From Erythroxylum novogranatense (Eukaryota > Streptophyta > Magnoliopsida > Malpighiales > Erythroxylaceae), in the NCBI GenBank assembly GCA_029891385.1, contig CM057228.1, positions 19,244,309-19,308,308 on the forward strand: a stretch of 64,000 nt of DNA, given 5' to 3'. A program made the translations under genes and the position numbers. The notes under the pieces were generated by a model, which was not told where the DNA came from, ran no database searches, and saw only the letters and a list, made by a program, of their open reading frames with translations. This document shows positions 22,640-33,198 of this stretch, piece by piece (position 1 is the first letter of the stretch; each line of letters begins with the position of its first letter).

Positions 22640-23205
22640 ACCCCTTGTCCCTAATCCGTCCGACGCTCCATCGTCATCCTCCAACAGGTCGCAGGACAGA
22701 TTTCCCAGAAGTCTTATTCCACCTGAGAAGAGGAAAACAAAATACTTCGACATTATCATCCTACTGATCATCCCCTCTACAGACTACCAATTTAAACCAC
22801 ATTACGGGCATTACCTTATGAAGTGCCCATGCTCAGCTGCAGTTCCAAGCATGTCACGTAAGCCAAGCCACTCACTTAGAGAACTTCTCCCTCTACCGCT
22901 CACAATAAAGATAGTGTTCTTGGGATCCTTAGAGAGAGTTTGCAGATCAGAGATAACTTCAGGGCTGGGGCTTTTGATAATAGAAGATTGTGGATCCTTC
23001 TATAAGTCGAGACAATATGATTGAGAGATAACCTTCGAAGGCTAGGAGATAGAGCCACTATACTGAAATTCAGACCGAAGCCAATTCCCCTGCACTTTCT
23101 GTTGTTATGATCTTGGCATGCTCTCCCCAAATCTTGCATAAAACTGAGAGCCCCATAACCCACATAGTGGGTACTTATGTAACGATGATGTTTCTCGTGT
23201 CATAA
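22640..23205 (-). pseudogene. Captured class II trehalose-6-phosphate synthase fragment, 3' piece
   Basis: The minus strand, from 23205 downwards, reads HEKHHRYISTHYVGYGALS, SFMQDLGRACQDH, KCRGIGFGL, LSLNHIVSTYRR, then after a frame change and a deletion KSPSPEVISDLQTLS, NTIFIVSGRGRSSLSEWLG and TAAEHGHFIR. A splice donor (GTAATG, 22814) follows, then a 92-base intron ending in CTCAG at 22723; joining restores HFIRWNKTSGK in frame. This is the junction of the glycosyltransferase and phosphatase-like domains of plant class II TPS proteins. The LDYDGT motif of the phosphatase domain is deleted. The retained intron shows capture from genomic DNA. One in-frame stop lies near 23200. Confidence 0.88.
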
Positions 23206-23214
23206 CAGCTTCTC
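23206..23214 (+). repeat. Target-site duplication of the inner MULE, left copy
   Basis: CAGCTTCTC against CTGCTTCTT at 38486-38494, 7 of 9 bases the same. Both correspond to the EKQ codons of the interrupted TPS sequence. Confidence 0.75.
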
Positions 23215-23508
23215 GAGCGCAGATCACCTGTTCAAGTTACTCTGTTCATCTCTGTCCAAGTTTTCAAACGGTGTCGGTTTAATATCAAAAATAGAGAGGT
23301 GCCCGCTTTTTTACAGCAGCCTGTGGGTCCCACCCACAGGCGCCGTTTTTCAGCTGAAAGAAGAGTCAGCTAGCTTATTAAATGGGAATGTATTGACTTT
23401 TACTTTACTTTTGCAGAATTGGATTGTTATTAAAAATGTTTATTATCATTTTTAAACATGGCGTGTATTTGATATTATTATTAGGTTTTTTTTTAGTTTT
23501 TTAATATT

Positions 23509-23509
<1 letters not shown>

Positions 23510-23557
<48 letters not shown>
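23510..23557. repeat. (TTA)n microsatellite
   Basis: Run of TTA/ATT units in the left arm. Its counterpart in the right arm is at about 38201-38233. Confidence 0.95.
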
Positions 23558-23561
<4 letters not shown>

Positions 23562-24384
23562 TCGTATATTTAATAATAATAATAAATTAATAATAACCAT
23601 AACAATAAATATAATGCTCATAATAATAGGAGTTGATAATTATCCCGATTAACAATTATTAATATTTTATTATTATTTTGTTATTATTATCAAAATGTAA
23701 TAATAAATATGATTAAACTAAATATTATTATTATTATCATTATATTGGTTATTATTGTCATTTTATGATCTCTTTATTGCAAAATAAATTATACTTAATT
23801 CAATTATTTTTATTATAATTACTATTATCCTTATTATGATAATAGTTAGCATTATTAATAAGATAATTATGATATTGATTATAAATATAATCATTTTAAT
23901 TATTATTAGTATTATTATAATAATTAATAATTATTATTGTCATTATTATCATTTATCTTATAATGATTATTATAATTATAATAATTTTTGTTATTATTAT
24001 CAAAATGTAATAATAAATATGATTAAACTAAATATTATTATTATTATCATTATATTGGTTATTATTGTCATTATTATTATTATTGTTATTATTAGTATTA
24101 TCGATTATTGTTATTATTATTACTATTATCATATTGTTCATGAATAGAAATAACAATAGAAATTATTTTAATTTGTATTCCTTATAATCATAAAATGCAT
24201 ATATATAATTGCATTCCTTAATTTAATTTGTTATATATAATTGCTTATTATGAATAATTATGTTTTTATTATGATTAAATTTAGTTTTCTTATTAATATA
24301 ATCATTTTATAATTTGTAAAAATTTTAATAATTTTCTGCTTTAGTTTATATACTTATTAGTATATATAAAAATATATAGTATAG

Positions 24385-24715
24385 TCGCCTAGATCGATCC
24401 GAATTTTTAGGTCGGATCGCTAAGTGACACTCGTCGCCTACAATGCGACAACAAGTTATGAGTGGTGCGATCATTTGGGCGATGCTCAAATCGACTAGCG
24501 ATCTCTGACCCTTAGTATTTGGATCGCTAGGCGACACTGTCATCAGTAAATGAAAACGACAAATGATCGTGTGGATCGCAAGGGCGTCACTCGGCGCCCT
24601 AGCGACAATAGCCTTTCAATGTCTCGATCGCTAGGGCGACAAGCCTCGCCCTAGCGAAAAGAGCGTTATAAGTGCGGATCGCTAGGGCTGACGACGCCGC
24701 CTCTAGCAAAAATGC
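24385..24715 (+). repeat. Array of GC-rich palindromes, left arm
   Basis: About six units with a period of roughly 50-58 bp. In the best ones each unit is itself a palindrome, TCGCTAGGGCGA ... TCGCCCTAGCGA, with a loop of a few bases. Outer units are degenerate (such as gatcgctaagtgac). The array sits alone in TTA-rich DNA. The right-arm counterpart is 36995-37325. Confidence 0.9.
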
Positions 24716-24869
24716 ACTCACTAACATGAGTTTCTTAATTATTATTACTATTGTTATTTGTATTTATTAGCAATGAAAATATTAGTTACTATTTATTCAA
24801 ATTGTTATTATTATGTCTAAGTTTTAGTATTATTATTATTATTATTGTTGTTATTTTTATTATCATGTT

Positions 24870-24902
<33 letters not shown>

Positions 24903-25249
24903 TTCTATTATTATAATTATTGTTAAATGTTATGAAAAATTTAGTGCGCACATTCTAGAAAATTGTTTATCATTACTATTATTAAATTCCTTATTAATAT
25001 TAGATTACATTATTATTATTACTGTTAATTTTTTTCCCACAGGCATTTTGATTATTATTATGAAAATTGTTTATATTTTCCATAACATTTTATTCCTCAA
25101 TGATATTTTATTTTTAATTATAACAATAACGTTATAATAAGATGTAATTGGATTTGTACTTCTCAAGTTTTGGAGCATTGGATTTTATTAAAACATGCTT
25201 AGTATCATTTACAAACATCATATTTTATTATAATGATATACGTTATAAT

Positions 25250-25252
25250 TCA

Positions 25253-25341
<89 letters not shown>
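25250..25341. repeat. (ATT)n microsatellite, about 30 units
   Basis: Uninterrupted ATT run just inside the left arm. It is read as poly-Tyr or poly-Ile ORFs that are not genes. Confidence 0.98.
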
Positions 25342-25344
<3 letters not shown>

Positions 25345-25812
25345 TCCTTTTGGATATTTCAGTTATGTTTATTATTATTATTATGAGCATTATATTTATT
25401 GTTATGGTTATTATTAATTTATAATTATTATTATATTTGAAGAATAATAATTATAATTATAATAAGAATTTAAATACTAATAATAATAATAAATGATAAT
25501 ACTAATACATTATTAATATAATTATTAGTAATATTATCATTGGGATTATAATTATTATTGATTTAGGCTGATTTTAGTGTATACTAATTCTTATTAACAT
25601 GTGTAATATTATTATTAATAATGTTTATTATTATTCATAACATTATGAAATTCCCTTTATTTTAAACTGCTTTTGATATTATTCGTATGTTCACCGTTAA
25701 ATATTATTATTATTTTTATGAACATAAAATATTATTATTATTATTCTTGTTATTAGTATTCATAACTTGAATACTAATGAACTTGGTTTTAAGAGAAACG
25801 AATTCCCTCTGC

Positions 25813-25862
25813 AACGCTCTCCTTGCACTTCCTTGCCTTGCAGAAAAGTCGAGGAGAGCGTT
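25813..25862. other. Isolated hairpin in AT-rich DNA
   Basis: AACGCTCTCC (25813-25822) and GGAGAGCGTT (25853-25862) form a perfect 10-bp stem around a 30-base GC-rich loop. It has no similar copy in the right half. Its role is unknown. Confidence 0.7.
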
Positions 25863-26227
25863 ATATTATTATTTTATTATTATATTTTATTAAATTTTTA
25901 TACGATTGTAATAAGTAGTAAATATTATTAGTAAATAGGTAATTGTTATTATTAAATATTTTGTAGAGTAATTATATACTTTAATGCAATTATTAATTAC
26001 ATCCTTGCTAATAAATTCATTAACTGTTTTCCCATTTTTATTATTATTATTGCTAGGAATTTATTATTAATGTTATTAATCAAATTAAATAAACTAATTA
26101 TTTGAATTATATTATTATTATTGTTATTTGTATCTCTTAGTATAGAAATGAATTATTACTATTTATTCAAATTTGTTATTCATTACATTAATTATCTTTA
26201 TTATTATATTCGATATGAATATTATGA

Positions 26228-26228
26228 A

Positions 26229-26299
<71 letters not shown>
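26228..26299. repeat. (ATT)n microsatellite
   Basis: About 24 uninterrupted units between the left arm and the transposase gene. Confidence 0.98.
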
Positions 26300-26989
26300 G
26301 TTTATGATTATTATTATTATTGTTGTTATGATTATCTTATTTTATTATAATAATTATAATAATTATTAATATTATTAATTTTTATTATTATTATTAGTAT
26401 TTATGTCACAATTATGATTAGGTTTGTACTTTACTATATGACGATGATTAATAAATATATTAATTGAATTTCAAATGTATTATTAGTCATAACATTAATA
26501 AATCCGGTTTTATTATTTGTCGTCGTTATTGATGTAATTGAATAAGTTTTATAATTCTTATTAATAAACATATAGAATATGAAAAATTCGCAAGCATTTA
26601 TTAACAATCATGATTACTGGAAACACTTGTCTTTTCCAATTAATTATCACAAGCAATTCCCGCCAATCCAGTAATAAGGTAATATAATTTTAAGAAACTT
26701 TGTTACTGTTCATTTAAAACGCAGAGCATCTTCTTCTCCACCAACCTTCGTTGTTTTCAGACATCTTTTATAGCTTTCAGTCATTTGCTCAGGTGTAAAA
26801 AGTTAAATCCATTTCTAAATGTTCTGCAGAAACTTGGAAATTGTCTGTGTTGTCATATTCGAAATTTAGAAGCAGGTGGTGAAAGAAACGTTGTGTTTTA
26901 TGTTCTGCTTCTGATTATAACTTCTGTCTGTCTATTTTACGTTTTGGTTTTCAATGTGATATATGTTGAATGTTTCTATTAATAAAAAC

Positions 26990-27400
26990 TGGTTTAAAAT
27001 ACTGGAAAGTTTCTGTATATAAATTACTGTTTGTGTTAATAAATACGAGCATGTTCCAGTTAATAAAAACAGTTTCTGTTAATAAACAGTTGTGAGTTGT
27101 TCTGTTAATAAATACTATTTGAGTTATTAAATACTGCAATGTTTTTGTTATTAGTTGTTCTGTTAATAAATATTGTCTCTGTTAATAAATACTGCAATAT
27201 CATGCAACTGTTGTTTGTTCTTATCTTAATAAATACTGTTTCTGTTATTAAATATTGCAATGTTTCTGTTGTTTGTTGTTCTATGAATACATACTGTTTG
27301 CTGAACTTTTCTGTTATTATTACTGCAATGTCTCTGTTGTTTGTCGACCGGTTAATAAATACTCTATGTTAATAAGTACTGCAATGTTTCTGTTTGTGGA
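26990..27400 (+). repeat. Degenerate minisatellite upstream of the transposase gene
   Basis: The words ctgttaataaatactg and tgcaatgtttctgtt recur about ten times, with indels, over 400 bases. The spurious Ile/Val/Cys-rich ORFs here come from this repeat. It ends about 250 bp before the first recognisable transposase exon, so it probably lies in the 5' leader or promoter. Confidence 0.8.
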
Positions 27401-27635
27401 AAGTAATATGCGATGCTTGAAGTATACTGTGTTGTATATGAGATGGCCGTCGTCAGTTTTGTTGAATAATTATGGTTTCCTACTTATTATCAAGTGCCTC
27501 GGCTATATGTTGTAATGAATGTTTGTCGGTTGATTTGGTAAGCATTCAATTGTAGTTCATGTAAGAGTTTGAATATGTGTTTTAAAATTTGAAACAACTT
27601 AGCATGAGCAACTAAGTTTGGTTTTTCTCATACAG

Positions 27636-30600
27636 CAATGACATGATACATGGATGGCCCCCAAAATCAAGACACCAATGCTATACTGTTGTATAAGGTC
27701 GTGTCTGGTTGTCTGAATAACTATATGTGATCATAATGGTGCTGCATATTTGTTGATGCAGGTGTCAAAATAGAAGGTACATCGACGCCATACTGCAGTT
27801 TAAATTATGAATGTGATAACGAGCAACGTAACAATGAAGATGGTTGTGCAAACCAGAGTTCTGATATGAACGGAAGACAGTTAGTTGGAAGAGAGTTAGT
27901 TTCGAAAATTGGCATGCAGTTCGAGACAGAAGCAGATGCTTATCATTCTTATTTAACTTATGCGAAGCAAGTGGGATTCGGAATTAAAAGAAGCAAAAGT
28001 TACAAAGACAAAGGTGGGAAGTTGATTTGTAGGCTTTTTGTTTGCAGTGTTGAAGGTAAACGGATGGCCGACAAAAGAGATTTGTATGTAAGAGCCCCAC
28101 GTGCGGAAACAAGATTTGGTTGTGAGGCAAGAATGAAAGTGCGTAGTGTGCAAACTGGGAAATTTGAAGTGATTGAGTTTGTTGAGGATCACAACCACTA
28201 CCTTTCATCACCGAACAAAACACATTTGCATAGGAGTCATAGGAAGATATCAGCAGTCGCGGCTATGAACATTGAAATGGCTAATGATGTGGGAATTCGA
28301 CCGAAACAATCCAATGATCTTATGGTGAGACAAGCAGGTGGTAGAGATAATGTTGGTTTCATCCCGGATGATTACAGGAATTATTTGAGGTCTAAACGAA
28401 CTGGAGGCATGAAACGGGGAGACGCACGTGAGCTCTTGGCATATTTGTATAAGATGCAAGTGGAAGATCCGAATTTCTTCTATGCCATTCAAGTGGACGA
28501 AGATGATTTGATAAGCAACATATTTTGGTGTGATGGGAAGATGAGGAACGACTACTTTGATTTTGGTGATGTAGTTTGCTTCGATACGACATACAAGAAG
28601 AATGGTGAGGGTCGTCCACTTGGTTTGTTTGTCGGTATCAACCATCATAAGCAAACAACAATTTTTGGTGGTGCACTCCTTTATGATGAAACTGCGGTAA
28701 CATTTGAATGGTTGTTTAACACATTTCAGAGAGCGATGTCTGCTAAAACGCCTACCACGATTCTGACTGATCAAGATTTTGCAATGGCAAAGGCATTAGC
28801 GTCAACATGGCCAAATACTCATCATCGACTTTGTATTTGACACATTTATCAAAATGCGGCCATTCATTTGGGTGGTATATTTTCTAAGTTCAAGGAGTTT
28901 GCAAGGGATTTTAGCGCCTGCATCTATGAGTATGACGAACAAGAAGATTTCTGTGTCGCATGGGCGCAGATGTTGGAAAAATATGAACTTCACAGTAATG
29001 ACTGGTTGAAACGTTTGTTTGGCATTAAGGAAAAATGGGCTTTGGTGTATGGGCGGAAAACTTTTTGTGCAGACATGATGACGACGCAACGCAGTGAGAG
29101 TATGAACAGTTTGATCAAGAGGTATGTTAGTTACCAGCATAACTTGATACAATTTTTTAATCACTTTCAGCGGCTCATTGATGATCGTCGATATGAGGAG
29201 TTAAAAGCTGACTTCAAAAGTAATGCGAGCAAGCCAACTATGTCAGCACCGGTCAAAATTTTACATCATGCATCAAATGTGTACACGCCAGAAGTGTTTA
29301 AATGGTTCCAAGATGAATGGAATCATTGTCATGATTACAGTTTCACTCTTAGCTGTGAGGATGGAATAGTTGAGAAATATAAGATTAGTTGGGTCGGGAA
29401 GAGCTACTCCCATTTGGTTAGCTATGACTTGTGCAATGATGAAGTCCATTGTAGTTGTGGGAAGTTGAGTTCTTGGCATTTTATGCCAAAGACGTATTGA
29501 AGGTGTATAGCTTGAAGAATATTTCGACAATCCCAACCAAGTATATTATGAAAAGGTGGACAAGGAAAGCAAAAAGTTGGACGGTTCCACATATGGAGTC
29601 CACCGCCAATGATACTCATGATGATTTGTGCGAGCTGCCAACTATTCGGTATAAAGAGTTGTGTACATTAAACATGTGACTGATGACAAGGGCCGCAGAG
29701 AGGAGAGATGCGTATCAAGTTGTGAAAGATAATTTGTTGAACATGTTGAAGATGGTTGATGAGACATTGCACAGTGAGGAAAATCATAATGAAGAGAACC
29801 AAATAGCTGAAGATCATGAGTTAAGCCAACGCTCGCGTTCACCTATGCCAACAAATGTGTTGAATGAACCTGAGAACCATTCTGGGGACATGAATGAAAT
29901 ACGAGGTATGAAAATGAGGACAAAGCCAAGATCAAGTAAGAGATTGAGGAGTGGAGTAGAAAAAATATCAAAGAAGAAGAAGAATGCGAAGAAGTCCAAG
30001 ACTTTAACAAATGTGGCTGACTCGACCCCGTTCACCCTTTCCACCACTCAGGTATAACTTATGGTATTATTGGACTGAAATGACATATACAAATTACAGA
30101 ATTATGATGTGACCTTAATGTAGCGTAAATGATTGTATTCAGGAATCTGCGGATACTTCCCAACAAACCGACAATGTCTGCAGCAGATGGGCTCCCACAT
30201 TCCAGCAACATCAGGTTGGGATTGGGTAAATGATAATGTTTTGTAGTGTTGGGCTATTTTGTGAACAACTAATTTGGATTTGATTGCTTATGGGGAAAAC
30301 CATGTTACAGACAGTTGGAATTTGTAAGGGGCATGTACCTTTGTGTTCCAGTCATGACGAGCGCCTCTAACATTCTCAGGTTAAACTTCTAATATTATCT
30401 TATTGCATTCATGGAATTGAATCAATGTAATATTGGCTTAACCGAAAGTTGGATATGGCAATCAGGAACTGCAGCGTACAAGTGTTGTAATGGATAAGTC
30501 AACAAGGTTATACAGTCAGAATCATCATTTACGAACTCCGATGGTATTGTTTGGTTGAACTACTTGACGTGTTGGTTATAAATATTGTATGTCTGTAATG

Positions 30601-30942
30601 TGTTATTAAACTCTAAATCATTTATCATGTTAGGAGAATGCTACAGGAAGAAGTGAACACAATGTGGGTATTGATATCCCACCTGCAATGCGCATGACTG
30701 ATTTACTTATGGTAATTAGACGAACGTTTTGTTGATCATTTCAATTATGTTGTATAATGGCATGTATAATTGCACGTTAGGTGTTGATGTGTTTTAATTG
30801 TGGAAAATCTATTCGTTGACAGGCGCAACAGACATTTGGAATTGCAAATTTGGAAGATATCAGCAGTTTAGGTCTTGTAATGTCCACTGACTACTGTCAG
30901 AGTTGTCTCCGTGCCAAAAAGTTTTGTGTGTGTTCAACATGA
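27636..30942 (+). pseudogene. MULE transposase gene of FAR1/FHY3 type, inactivated
   Basis: The model has exon 27636-27691 (donor gtataag), main exon from 27762 and small 3' exons 30143-30214, 30311-30379, 30466-30543, 30634-30711 and 30823-30942. In the ORF starting at 27866, residues 17-110 form the FAR1 DNA-binding domain (QFETEADAYHSYLTYAKQVGF ... VEDHNHYL). The MULE DDE core has FDTTYKKN (Asp, about residue 238), TDQDFAMAKA (Asp, about 300), HHRLCI and TQRSESMNSLIKRY (Glu). Defects: Trp-to-stop TGA at 28838-28840; a one-base loss near 29467 inside the SWIM zinc finger, whose last Cys and His are also changed (FYAKD for xLCxH); TGA at 29677-29679; TAA at 30368-30370. The C-terminus is Lys-rich and then ends CQSCLRAKKFCVC. 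It would have cut and joined the element's ends. Confidence 0.9.
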
Positions 30943-31930
30943 TTATGATAACATAGTAAGTACTAAGCACCATATACCTGTCTGGTGATCACCATGTCAT
31001 AATAATTATTTTCACTCGCTCTGCTGTGCCGTGTCTACTAATTGTGTAAGTGCATACTCGTTCATCCTGGATACGGAAATCTGCTTTGGATACGTCATGA
31101 AGGAAGCAAGCCAGGGTTCTATCCTTTGGGAGGCAACTTGAACTTGTTCGTTTTCTGAACTTTTCTGTTATAGAAGAAGCATTTATGTCGGAAAATGTTT
31201 CGAGTATGTGGGTTGTATTTCGAGAACATATGATGTGATGTGTAGAAAATCTAGTAGTGGGTTGGTCGTGTGGGCATTTTTTAATATGGCTTCAGTGGGT
31301 TTTTTTGGAGCTTTATTTTGCTGTTCTATTTGCTGGTCAATTCCTCATCCTGATCGTTATTAGTATTGTAGGGGACTGCTTAGAACTTCTGCGCATTTTG
31401 TTGTTTGTGTGGACGATGCCTCGGGTGTTTGCCTTTGCTTCGTAGCTGAACATCTGAGATTGAAGTATATAATCAATGTGACTTTCAATTTCATTGATGT
31501 TAATATTTTTGGTTTGTGGACTTATATTTTCAGTGACTCCTTAATTCTTCACTTATTATATCAACTGCGATTAATGCAAAGTAGTAGTTTCCCCTTATAT
31601 CACTATATGTAATCAAAAATATATCAGAATTTTGAGGTTGCAAATTGTAATTAACAGTAGATTGTCAGAACAAATAATTGAATAAAAGTTAAAGAATTTC
31701 AATACTAATTGAATAGGACTATATTTTATACAAAAGTTAAAATTTAATTCCAATTAATTCATGAAAAAAATTAATTCGTTTATATTAATATATAAGAATT
31801 AAATAACAAATTAATATAGTTGAATACAAAAATTGTGTAGGTCACCAACGCCTAAATTTGAGACTTTTTTTCTCGTGTTGTACCTTCAAATGACATTTTA
31901 TTAACAATCAGTTGGAGTATTTGGTTTGTG
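30943..31930. other. Interval between the transposase gene and the mid-element AT repeats
   Basis: It probably includes the 3' UTR of the transposase gene. Two short plus ORFs (31257-31445 and 31409-31612) have no recognisable motif and look like chance frames. Confidence 0.4.
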
Positions 31931-31936
31931 TTTGAA

Positions 31937-32074
31937 ATGTCGCAGAAGAAGGAGACAACGGGAAGCAAATACAACCCCACTGTGGGTGACTTCAACTACA
32001 ACCCATTCACTTTAGGACAAGCCACAACGACCATATTCTCGAGCACATACACCAACGTGCAGGCATTTTATTAA
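31937..32074 (+). CDS. Small 45-codon ORF, possible captured exon
   Basis: It begins MSQKKETTGSKYNPTVGDF and ends TNVQAFY. Its GC content and composition are exon-like and contrast with the AT-rich flanks, which turn into an (AAT)n run 40 bases later. I do not recognise the family. It could be a captured gene fragment or a short exon of an element gene. Confidence 0.3.
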   Translation: MSQKKETTGSKYNPTVGDFNYNPFTLGQATTTIFSSTYTNVQAFY

Positions 32075-32116
32075 GTTATTTAATTTAATTTGGTTATTAC
32101 TATCATTATTATTAAT

Positions 32117-32190
<74 letters not shown>
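32117..32190. repeat. (AAT)n microsatellite
   Basis: About 25 uninterrupted units. Read as poly-Asn in one frame, which is not a gene. Confidence 0.98.
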
Positions 32191-32192
<2 letters not shown>

Positions 32193-33150
32193 TCATTATT
32201 ATCATTATTATTATTAATTTAATTTATTTCCATTATTATAATGACGATAATAAATTAGTTTTCAATTTCGTATTGTTATACTTATTAATAATGTAATTAT
32301 TATTATTATTATTTGAGGTTATTTCCATTATTATAATAACTATTAATTATTATTATTAAAGTAGTTATTGTTATTATTGTTATTATTATTATTCGTAATT
32401 AGTATTATAATAACAATCTCTCTTTTGAAGCCACCAAAACTGAATCCCTACGCCTCTTCTTCTTCTTCTCGCTTTCCTCTCAACCCATGACTCACTTGTG
32501 TTTTAACTTTGAAAATTTCTTTCCCCTCTCGAGATTTAAAGACACAAATTTCATTTTCTATCCTTCTTTCTTTTAATCAAGCCACAAAGACCCAATATAC
32601 CTCAATAATCAATCAAATAATCATATCCAATATTATTATTAAATTTATTGTGTTGTTTTTATAAATTTATTATTGTAATTATTATAACATTCCCTATTAC
32701 ATAATTCGGCTCACTATCGTCGCTGAATCAGAAGCCATTAGCACAACGGAAAACTATGCTATTGCAAAGCCAATTGTCTCCCAAAAAATACCGTAAAGTC
32801 TATGTTCTTGGTCTACAAAGAAACAAGCAAAACTTTAATACAGAACTCGGTTCATATGATTGATGAAAATTTAAGTCCACAATTATGAGAAATGCATTAT
32901 GTTGTACACGGTTAGATTACTTTGTTCGTAGTATGTTCCTCTTGTACGCAACAGATTTGGCGACGTTTAGGGTCCTTTGAACAAAAGTTAATCCTGCAAC
33001 AATAGAACCCATTAAAGGAGCATGTTATAAGTGATTAAGAAAGAGTAAACGTATACCTTTACTGCTACATTTTCAAAAAGTATTGCTCATGAATGCAACA
33101 AATTCAAATAAGCTGAAGAAGATAAAAAGGAACAGGTATAATAGGCAAGT
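32191..33150. other. 3' region of the minus-strand ORF gene
   Basis: AT-rich sequence with a CT-rich patch near 32440-32530. On the minus strand a good splice acceptor (tattgttgcag, ending about 32997) faces a donor at the end of the 438-codon ORF, so the transcript may run to about 32930. Nothing else is recognisable. Confidence 0.4.
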
Positions 33151-33198
33151 ATACAAGCAGAGAGTGTTAAGAGCCAATAGTACGTAGCTGAGAAATTG

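Larger units (their letters stand above)
23215..25221 (+). repeat. Inner MULE, left terminal inverted repeat
   Basis: It matches the reverse complement of 36496-38485 through many specific blocks: caagttttcaaacggtgtcgg, acagcagcctgtgggtcccac, ttaacaattattaatatttt, the palindrome array, the ttcccacaggcatttt region and tttggagcattggatttt. The arms differ by substitutions and microsatellite length. Subterminal arms normally hold transposase-binding sites and the element's promoters. Confidence 0.9.

Noticed and set aside
24385..24715. CRISPR-like look of the regularly spaced palindromes
   Set aside because: The genome is a plant's; units are degenerate and mirrored in two inverted arms, which fits a transposon subterminal array, not a CRISPR array.
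21342..25221. A single 3.9-kb terminal inverted repeat pairing with 36496-39109
   Set aside because: The middle of each arm (22616-23214 and 38486-38865) does not match the other; these are adjacent TPS pieces, so there are two nested elements with separate ends.
23836..25424. Long Ile/Tyr/Asn-rich ORFs (also 32090-32296, 36665-36958 and 37534-37788)
   Set aside because: Translations of TTA/TAA microsatellites with no domain.
28250..29164. Minus-strand ORFs of up to 174 codons over the transposase exon
   Set aside because: Shadows of the FAR1/MULE transposase reading frame, with no motif of their own.
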